Origin: a virus
DNA length: 24,985 nucleotides
Strand: one strand, 5' to 3'
Virus record (IMG/VR): IMGVR_UViG_3300048817_000028
Location: 1 to 24,985 of that record
Part shown: positions 21,656 to 24,985 of the stretch, one piece after another
How positions within the stretch are numbered: the stretch's first letter is position 1
Layout of the letters: each line of letters opens with the position of its first letter
Notes under the pieces: model-generated
What the model was told of the DNA's origin: nothing
Database searches by the model: none
What the model saw: the letters and a program-made list of their open reading frames with translations, nothing else
Made by a program: the position numbers and the translations under genes

Positions 21656-21684
21656 TTTCTGCCCGATTTCTGACCGGATGTCAA
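21656..21684 (-). promoter_or_regulatory. Possible promoter with perfect TTGACA -35
   Basis: TTGACA (minus strand, 21684-21679) lies between the terminator hairpin and the membrane-protein gene. The hexamer 17 bases downstream, CAGAAA, is a poor -10 match. A promoter directly after a terminator makes sense here, but the -10 element is weak. Confidence 0.3.
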
Positions 21685-21701
21685 GTCACTAACAGCCAAA
21701 T

Positions 21702-21733
21702 TGACCCGCTCACATTGCGATGTGAGCGGGTCA
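21702..21733 (-). terminator. Strong 14-bp perfect hairpin terminator
   Basis: TGACCCGCTCACAT, a four-base loop and ATGTGAGCGGGTCA form a perfect 14-bp stem nine bases after the TAA of the coiled-coil gene. On the minus strand AATTTGG follows, a short T-containing tail rather than a long T run. It is the strongest hairpin of this kind in the window and probably ends or attenuates transcription coming from 22000. Confidence 0.7.
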
Positions 21734-21742
21734 GAGTCTTGG

Positions 21743-22000
21743 TTAACTGGTCGGGGACGCCGGGATGGCGGCGGCCAGTTTTGCATTCGCGGCAACCAAC
21801 GCGACGTTGGCGGCCGTGATCGCTGCTTCGTCACTGGCGTCAATTCCGGCCGCAAGTTGCGTCTGTGCCGCCTGTAACGTAACCAGAATTGCAGCCACGT
21901 CGGTCTGCAACTGAGTGACGTTTGCCTCAAGGGCTAGTACCTGTGCGTCCATTTTAGTTCTCCACTCTTTTAAGAAGCGGAGGATGCGATCTTCGTCCAT
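21743..22000 (-). CDS. Coiled-coil/helical small protein, 85 aa
   Basis: The protein starts MDEDRILRFLKEWRTKMDAQ, then has a heptad-like helix V-L-A-L-E-A-N-V-T-Q-L-Q-T-D-V (about 21-35) and an Ala-rich helical C-terminus (ANVALVAANAKLAAAIPAS). Such short coiled-coil proteins are common in tail-tip and fibre regions and in small-gene regions of phages. The ATG at 22000 lies five bases after GGAGG; an upstream ATG overlaps that site. A strong hairpin follows the stop. Confidence 0.7.
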   Translation of the reverse strand: MDEDRILRFLKEWRTKMDAQVLALEANVTQLQTDVAAILVTLQAAQTQLAAGIDASDEAAITAANVALVAANAKLAAAIPASPTS

Positions 22001-22034
22001 GTCATCCTCCAAGGGTTACGGCTTTCGCCGTGGC

Positions 22035-22169
22035 TTACGTCGAGAAGGGCGGGTCGCCCCCATCGTCGTCCTCGACCGGAGTCGGGGTCTCCGTCTCCGG
22101 TGTCTCCGTCTCAGGAGCCGGGGCCGGGGTCTCCGGCGCGTCGTGCTTATGCTGATGCTTCTTGCCCAT
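22035..22169 (-). CDS. Small acidic Pro/Glu/Thr-repeat protein, 44 aa
   Basis: The start MGKKHQHKHDAPET is basic and His-rich; the rest is a P-E-T repeat (PAPAPETETPETETPTP) ending in acidic EDDDGG. It is certainly disordered. The ATG at 22169 follows GGGAGG with good spacing, which rules out a longer version starting at 22226. No function can be given. Confidence 0.65.
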   Translation of the reverse strand: MGKKHQHKHDAPETPAPAPETETPETETPTPVEDDDGGDPPFST

Positions 22170-22274
22170 GTATTCCTCCCGCTTTTGAGTGAGCCGAAGG
22201 ATCGCACAGACGGCCGAAACTATCAACCCGGTGTTCGAGCAAATCGCTCGCTCGGGTCGCGCGATAACACGAAG

Positions 22275-22352
22275 ATTATAATTTCGTGCGATCTTAAGAA
22301 CCTATAGGCTATATCCTATATTTTTTGACGGCTTCAATAGGGTATAGCCTAT
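22275..22352 (-). promoter_or_regulatory. Promoter/operator region: inverted repeat plus TATAAT
   Basis: The only large gap in this stretch (22170-22348) holds ATAGGCTATATCCTA (22304-22318) facing TAGGGTATAGCCTAT (22338-22352), matching at 14 of 15 positions around a 19-base AT-rich centre. On the minus strand TTGAAG is followed after 18 bases by TATAGC, and a perfect TATAAT lies at 22280-22275. Repeat arms around promoter elements suggest a repressor-controlled promoter for the gene at 22169. The right arm overlaps the stop of the upstream gene, so a terminator role for the hairpin is also possible. Confidence 0.5.
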
Positions 22353-22810
22353 CGACGGAAGCCAATCACGTAGCCATCCCGATTAGCGAGCGGATGAAAG
22401 GATCGCGTCATGTGATCCTCCGCGCACGGCACACCAAGATCGCCGTGATGGAGATGGACTCGGCAAGGCCAGTCGGCTTCGATGCACGGAAATTGTCGGC
22501 CGGGTCCGCAAATAAGCACGTCATTTTCCTTCACCGCTAAAAACGGAATTCGTCGGAGCGGGTACTCGTGCAGTGGGCCGAACGCTTCTTCGTATTTTTC
22601 TTTGAGCACCGCATGACAGTAAATGATTTCGGGATCGTTCTCGATCTGCTTCTGCGTGTAAAGTTGCGGCTCGAAGCCGGTCTCGCACATCGCGCGGTAT
22701 AGATCGCTGTCGGGTCCGCTGTTCCAAAACAGCCCAAACCAAAAAATTGCTTCGGTGGCTTTGCGCTGGCCCTTGAGCGCGTCGCGCATGTCGGTGAGGG
22801 TGAGGTTCAT
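22349..22810 (-). CDS. Uncharacterised phage protein, 153 aa
   Basis: The protein starts MNLTLTDMRDALKGQRKATE and contains FWFGLFWNSGPDSDLYRAMC (about 25-44), Q-K-Q-I-E-N-D-P-E-I-I-Y-C-H-A-V-L-K, a PLRRIPFLAVKENDVLICGP segment (about 85-104) and a His-rich V-H-L-H-H-G-D-L-G-V-P near residue 120. Several Cys and His residues could bind a metal, but no known motif fits. The start at 22810 overlaps the stop of the 42-residue gene by 4 bases, which decides it over a GTG eight codons upstream. Confidence 0.6.
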   Translation of the reverse strand: MNLTLTDMRDALKGQRKATEAIFWFGLFWNSGPDSDLYRAMCETGFEPQLYTQKQIENDPEIIYCHAVLKEKYEEAFGPLHEYPLRRIPFLAVKENDVLICGPGRQFPCIEADWPCRVHLHHGDLGVPCAEDHMTRSFHPLANRDGYVIGFRR

Positions 22811-22935
22811 GGTTGCAGCCAAATGTTGAGGCACGCCACGCGAAGCCTCTCGCTAAACGCGTAGACTCGCCATGTCACTTTGTTGAACCAAAGCGAGAGC
22901 CGAGCCGCGCTGTACCAAAACCGATCCTGCGTCAT
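22807..22935 (-). CDS. Small aromatic/basic protein, 42 aa
   Basis: From ATG at 22935 the frame reads M-T-Q-D-R-F-W-Y-S-A-A-R-L-S-L-W-F-N-K and then VTWRVYAFSERLRVACLNIW, an amphipathic helical peptide rich in Trp, Tyr and Arg. The stop overlaps the ATG of the next gene (ATGA). The SD is weak. Short proteins of this composition recur in phage early regions, with no known function. Confidence 0.5.
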   Translation of the reverse strand: MTQDRFWYSAARLSLWFNKVTWRVYAFSERLRVACLNIWLQP

Positions 22936-22951
22936 GGGTACCCGGTCTAGG

Positions 22952-23194
22952 TTATGGACGCTGCGACGCCCGCACAGCATGTCGGCGCACGTCGATCCGA
23001 CTCCGCGCCGGATGTTCCGGGTGCGCCTTACGATATTCTTTGAAAACCGACTTCGGACAAAACTCCGCGTCGTGGTCGGTGCGGACAAGGAAGTCGGCGT
23101 CGTCGTTGGTGACGCGGATCGGGATGCCCTGCCCGAGAAGCTGAATGCACTTCATCGAGTCGGCGTGCGGCGCGTGGTGAAGTCGGGATTTCAT
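22952..23194 (-). CDS. Uncharacterised small protein, 80 aa
   Basis: The centre I-R-V-T-N-D-D-A-D-F-L-V-R-T-D-H-D-A-E-F-C followed by P-K-S-V-F-K-E-Y-R-K-A-H-P looks folded and phage-like, with several Asp and His residues; the C-terminus is Arg/His-rich. The first 13 residues may be extra, since an ATG at residue 14 (MKCIQLLG) is also in frame. The start overlaps the stop of the 42-residue basic gene (ATGA), which favours the longer form. Confidence 0.65.
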   Translation of the reverse strand: MKSRLHHAPHADSMKCIQLLGQGIPIRVTNDDADFLVRTDHDAEFCPKSVFKEYRKAHPEHPARSRIDVRRHAVRASQRP

Positions 23195-23319
23195 TCGTCT
23201 ACTCTCTCGCGCGTCTCGCGCTTAAACTCTTTGCGTTGCCGCTTCCAGAAGAAGCGGCGACCGATCTTGCGAAGGTGTTTCCACCACTCGCCAGCCGGAA
23301 CAGTAATCCCCTTCTTCAT
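23191..23319 (-). CDS. Small basic WKH protein, 42 aa
   Basis: From ATG at 23319 the product reads M-K-K-G-I-T-V-P-A-G-E-W-W-K-H-L-R-K then IGRRFFWKRQRKEFKRETRE, highly basic and helical. The E-W-x-x-H-L-R and F-W-K-R pattern occurs in very small proteins of tailed phages (recognised style, role unknown). It overlaps the start of the next gene by 4 bases. The SD is poor; the nearby structured RNA region may influence it. Confidence 0.6.
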   Translation of the reverse strand: MKKGITVPAGEWWKHLRKIGRRFFWKRQRKEFKRETRERVDE

Positions 23320-23351
23320 CGTCGCCAAGTCGAAACTCCAACCTCAGTTAA

Positions 23352-23480
23352 CGGGTGGTCGCGGCGGGGACTCGAACCCAATCGGCTGCGCGGCCGACTT
23401 TTTTCGCCTTCAACCAAAGTCGTCTGCGCAGACGACCTACGGTTCGGCCTCTCGGCCATAAGCATCTGTCCATCATGCTC
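23352..23480 (-). ncRNA. Chain of hairpins ending in a T-arm-like motif; tRNA-like remnant or ncRNA
   Basis: On the minus strand the order is: AGCAT-loop-ATGCT (23479-23461; the 9-base loop contains GG, as in a D loop), GGCC-GAGA-GGCC (23457-23446, a GNRA tetraloop), AACC/GGTT enclosing the 18-base palindrome GTCGTCTGCGCAGACGAC (23436-23419), TCGGC/GCCGA (23397-23382) and GGGTTCGAGTCCC (23379-23367), the core of a tRNA T arm, then CCGCGACCA. GTCGCG at 23487-23482 could pair with the last CGCGAC to close an acceptor-like helix. No normal anticodon arm can be drawn, so this is not a standard tRNA. I call it a degenerate or unusual structured RNA. Confidence 0.4.
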
Positions 23481-23485
23481 TCGCG

Positions 23486-23581
23486 ACTTCGACGTGGCAT
23501 GGTCAGAGAGGAAGCTATCCTCTTATGTGCCGTGCGCAGCTACCGCACGCCCCGTACTGACTTAGCATGCCACGTCGAAGT
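23486..23581. repeat. Long inverted repeat forming a three-way junction
   Basis: ACTTCGACGTGGCATG (23486-23501) and CATGCCACGTCGAAGT (23566-23581) pair perfectly over 16 bases; GTCAG/CTGAC (23502-23506, 23557-23561) adds five more pairs with a four-base bulge. Inside are two further hairpins: AGAGGA-AGCTA-TCCTCT (23507-23523) and CGTGCG-CAGCTAC-CGCACG (23531-23549). The result is a closed helix with two side arms. It lies in a stretch without a convincing gene and could be an RNA element, a protein-binding DNA site or a recombination site. Confidence 0.7.
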
Positions 23582-23686
23582 AGCAAGAAGCGGACTTCGG
23601 GGTTTCAGCCCATATCGCGACTCCGGGGTTAGCGCCGGAAGATGCCGCGCCAGCGTTTGCCGCCGGGTCCGCAACCGAGAACATAG

Positions 23687-23725
23687 CAAAGCCGGGGAAA
23701 GGCGCAAGTCCAATCCCCGGCTTTG
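23687..23725 (-). terminator. 12-bp hairpin after the 113-aa gene
   Basis: CAAAGCCGGGGA and TCCCCGGCTTTG form a perfect 12-bp stem with a 15-base loop, starting one base after the TAA stop at 23727. On the minus strand CTATGTTC follows, not a solid T run. It probably marks the end of the operon that begins at 24280. Confidence 0.6.
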
Positions 23726-23726
23726 G

Positions 23727-24068
23727 TTAACCCTTCGTGTGCGCCGCCTTCGCCGCCCGCTTGATGGCGGCTTGTGCTGCGCGTTCGGCCCCGAGAATGC
23801 GGAAGCGTTCCTTCTTCGCCGCCTCGTCCTCTTTGCCTTTGACGACTGCGGCCGCCTCGATCTTGGCGAGGAGCGCCCACGATCCGGCGTCCATTCCCCG
23901 GGGCAGCGGGCGTCCGTCCTTGTCCCGGTTGATCTTGACTCTCGCGGCCGGGGGCAGGACTGCCAACGGCTGCGCCTCGCGCGCCCGCTTGCGCGCGAGC
24001 TTCTTTTTCTCCTCCGGCGTCGGCTTCGGCCGCCGGAGGAATTCCGGGATGTCCAGTTCGTCGTTCAT
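23727..24068 (-). CDS. Charged helical protein with IPEFLRR motif, 113 aa
   Basis: The N-terminus MNDELDIPEFLRRPKPTPEE carries the I-P-x-F-L-R/K-R peptide that recurs in many short phage proteins. A Lys/Arg/Glu-rich helix follows (KKKLARKRAREAQPLAVLPP), then polar sequence with a second Ala/Lys-rich helix at the C-terminus (ERAAQAAIKRAAKAAHTKG). It probably binds nucleic acid or a protein partner through the short motif (inference). The start overlaps the stop of the 71-residue gene by 4 bases. Confidence 0.7.
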   Translation of the reverse strand: MNDELDIPEFLRRPKPTPEEKKKLARKRAREAQPLAVLPPAARVKINRDKDGRPLPRGMDAGSWALLAKIEAAAVVKGKEDEAAKKERFRILGAERAAQAAIKRAAKAAHTKG

Positions 24069-24280
24069 CGCTCCACCTTTTCCAATAGGGACAGGTCGAA
24101 CTCTTGGCTACCAGCCAGCGGGTTCCCGGCCTCCCGGATGGTGCAGTACCCTCTCTCGCCAACCCAATCGACGAGGTAGAGCGTCGGGCCGAGTGTGCCG
24201 CCCGACTGGATGACGCGCGCAAGGTCGTTGACGCGCGGTACTCTGCTACGAGATGGCTGGATGGTTCCGCTCACACGCAT
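24065..24280 (-). CDS. Uncharacterised small protein, 71 aa
   Basis: Residues 17-38 (VNDLARVIQSGGTLGPTLYL) and 39-52 (VDWVGERGYCTIRE) look like a compact alpha/beta fold; D-W-V-G-E-x-G-Y may be a strand-turn. No named family is recognised. ATG at 24280 follows AGGAG with good spacing. It is the first gene behind a good promoter (24352-24380), with a ~70-base leader that can form two small hairpins (AGTTG/CAACT and CGGC/GCCG). Confidence 0.65.
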   Translation of the reverse strand: MRVSGTIQPSRSRVPRVNDLARVIQSGGTLGPTLYLVDWVGERGYCTIREAGNPLAGSQEFDLSLLEKVER

Positions 24281-24333
24281 GTTAGTAACTCCTACTCAGT
24301 TGTCAAACAACTCGGCTTCTCGCCGAACGATCT

Positions 24334-24380
24334 TTGTTTGATCGTGAAACTAATATAGCATGTTTGTTGTTTGATCGCAA
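24334..24380 (-). promoter_or_regulatory. Sigma70-like promoter with flanking direct repeats
   Basis: On the minus strand TTGCGA (24380-24375), a spacer of exactly 17 bases and TATATT (24357-24352) make a good sigma70-type promoter for the genes at 24280 and 24068. The 11-base sequence TTGTTTGATCG (plus strand) occurs at 24334-24344 and again at 24367-24377, one copy over the -35 and one just after the -10, as expected for a repressor or activator binding pair. Repressor identity is unknown. Confidence 0.55.
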
Positions 24381-24440
24381 ATCGGACTCACGGAGGTATT
24401 TGTGATCGTCAATGACTTAGCGGCGAGGTTCCAAAAATTC

Positions 24441-24641
24441 TCACGCGTCATCAAGACCCGAAATAAAGTTGTCTTGGTTAATCTTGAAGTCGCCCGCCAT
24501 CACTGCGGAGGGCCAATTCAGGTAGGTGAGCCAGTCTATGCACTGACGGATCGTGCGGCGCGAGCCGACCCACTTCCCTGCAACGTAAATATCGTGGAGG
24601 ATTATTTCGCCCGTCTTGGGATCACGAACTGGCGCGAGCAT
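24441..24641 (-). CDS. Small phage protein with GKWVGSRRT-QC motif, 66 aa
   Basis: D-I-Y-V-A-G-K-W-V-G-S-R-R-T-I-R-Q-C (about 17-34) is a motif seen in short phage proteins (Y-V-D-G-x-W-x-G-S-R-R-T-x-x-Q-C), of unknown role. The C-terminus is polar. The SD is weak; the start overlaps the end of the CPLCKPHK gene by 20 bases. Its stop is about 60 bases before the promoter at 24380. Confidence 0.65.
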   Translation of the reverse strand: MLAPVRDPKTGEIILHDIYVAGKWVGSRRTIRQCIDWLTYLNWPSAVMAGDFKINQDNFISGLDDA

Positions 24642-24768
24642 TTCGCATCTGCCGTTCAGCGCGTTCGAGCCGGTCCCGCTCTTTGGCGCTCCATCGGTTC
24701 TCGCCGCCAGTCTTGTGCGGTTTACACAAGGGACAAGAACGGAGCTTTTTCTTCATACGCTTCCTCAT
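24622..24768 (-). CDS. CPLCKPHK small zinc-finger-like protein, 48 aa
   Basis: From ATG at 24768 (AGGAGG eight bases before it) the product begins M-R-K-R-M-K-K-K-L-R-S and has C-P-L-C-K-P-H-K-T-G then N-R-W-S at residues 13-26, followed by a charged helix (ERDRLERAERQMRNARA). C-x-x-C-K-P-x-K-x-G plus R-W is a motif of tiny proteins in many tailed phages; the two Cys and the His could hold a metal. A longer in-frame start at 24981 is rejected because of this strong internal site. Confidence 0.7.
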   Translation of the reverse strand: MRKRMKKKLRSCPLCKPHKTGGENRWSAKERDRLERAERQMRNARASS

Positions 24769-24859
24769 TATCGTCCTCCTTGATTTCTTTACGGCGCGAA
24801 TTGATACAGAATTGGTCAACAGCCCCGAGCGCGTGAGCGCAAGCACACTCGTGACCCAA
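24722..24859 (-). CDS. Possible Cys-rich small protein, TTG start or frameshifted, 45 aa
   Basis: In the frame that ends at 24722 the sequence reads ...C-G-P-A-S-L-G-H-E-C-A-C-A-H-A-L-G and then AVDQFCINSRRKEIKEDDNE. The spaced cysteines and the charged end look like a real zinc-binding phage protein. There is no ATG: upstream in frame is a TGA at 24889-24887, so it would need TTG at 24859 or a shift from the 24-residue frame starting at 24890. It overlaps the CPLCKPHK gene by 47 bases. Low certainty. Confidence 0.3.
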   Translation of the reverse strand: MGHECACAHALGAVDQFCINSRRKEIKEDDNEEAYEEKAPFLSLV

Positions 24860-24890
24860 AGATGCAGGTCCACACGACTCGTTTCGTCAT
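24816..24890 (-). CDS. Possible 24-aa peptide coupled to the upstream gene
   Basis: ATG at 24890 has AAAGGAG in front and overlaps the stop of the partial gene at the right edge (ATGA). It encodes MTKRVVWTCIFGSRVC and then an Arg/Cys-rich end. It may be a leader peptide, or the true 5' end of the Cys-rich frame described at 24722-24859. Confidence 0.35.
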   Translation of the reverse strand: MTKRVVWTCIFGSRVCLRSRARGC

Positions 24891-24985
24891 AGGTTTGCTC
24901 CTTTGATGCATGCTTTGATGTATCCTTTGCTGTGATCGGCAGCATGGAGAGCCAACTCCACCGAAATCTGCGGGGGCTCACCTTT
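24887..24985 (-). CDS. Partial gene at the right edge, C-terminal 32 residues
   Basis: The frame is open from the window edge to TGA at 24887, ending in E-P-P-Q-I-S-V-E-L-A-L-H-A-A-D-H-S-K-G and Y-I-K-A-C-I-K-G-A-N-L. The sequence looks helical and genuine, and its stop overlaps the next start by 4 bases, as is usual in this genome. No function can be given from this fragment. Confidence 0.5.
   Translation of the reverse strand, partial: KGEPPQISVELALHAADHSKGYIKACIKGANL

Noticed and set aside
23550-23581. Similarity of TACTGACTTAGCATG to a conserved part of tmRNA (TGACTAAGCATG)
   Set aside because: No tag-peptide frame, no matching tmRNA 5' end and no proper acceptor stem are found nearby; the match is short and part of the inverted repeat.
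23355-24179. 274-residue plus-strand frame
   Set aside because: It crosses the structured region and is antisense to the IPEFLRR gene; composition is typical of a shadow frame.
24402-24836. 144-residue plus-strand frame starting with GTG after GGAGG
   Set aside because: Despite the good SD-like sequence, it is antisense to the CPLCKPHK and GKWVGSRRT genes, which have recognisable phage motifs. It would be the only rightward gene here.

Overview
The window is part of a tailed-phage (Caudoviricetes) or prophage genome. It is GC-rich, tightly packed, and every gene I can support lies on the minus strand. The evidence is an adjacent terminase small subunit, terminase large subunit and DUF4055-type portal, then a MuF-like protein and virion/tail proteins, together with typical phage small genes and no chromosomal housekeeping genes. 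The host cannot be named from sequence alone; base composition and gene style fit a phage of a GC-rich proteobacterium (inference).

In transcription order (right to left): 24985-23727 holds a gene cut by the window edge, several tiny genes (one with a CPLCKPHK motif) and a sigma70-like promoter. 23700-23350 has no convincing gene but holds very dense RNA/DNA secondary structure, including a T-arm-like motif and a 16-bp inverted repeat. 23319-20683 carries small phage genes, two short membrane proteins, a coiled-coil protein, a strong terminator hairpin and a promoter/inverted-repeat region. 20613-13407 is the most unusual part: twelve mostly unrelated small proteins begin with almost the same N-terminal tag, consensus M-K-D-A-K-G-H-G-S-E-A-R/H-G, with other small genes between them. 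The array has grown partly by a clean 538-bp tandem duplication. 13404-11468 has short low-complexity and membrane proteins joined by ATGA overlaps. 11384-6771 is the packaging/portal module, interrupted by an HNH-type endonuclease gene. 6767-1 encodes a large ADP-ribosyltransferase/polyvalent-type protein, a MuF-like protein, two virion proteins and the first 771 codons of a repeat-rich tail-fibre-like protein that runs off the left edge.

The tagged proteins look like modular accessory cargo: one carries its own ADP-ribosyltransferase-like domain, and the 796-residue protein beside the portal starts with a related motif (ARDYHGRWTAGGG) followed by another such domain. A shared delivery or packaging signal is a testable idea, not shown. 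No major capsid protein was recognised in the window.

Many genes here are shorter than 60 codons; they were found by reading stop/start overlaps and Shine-Dalgarno sites. Start codons were moved where the ribosome-binding site favoured an internal start.
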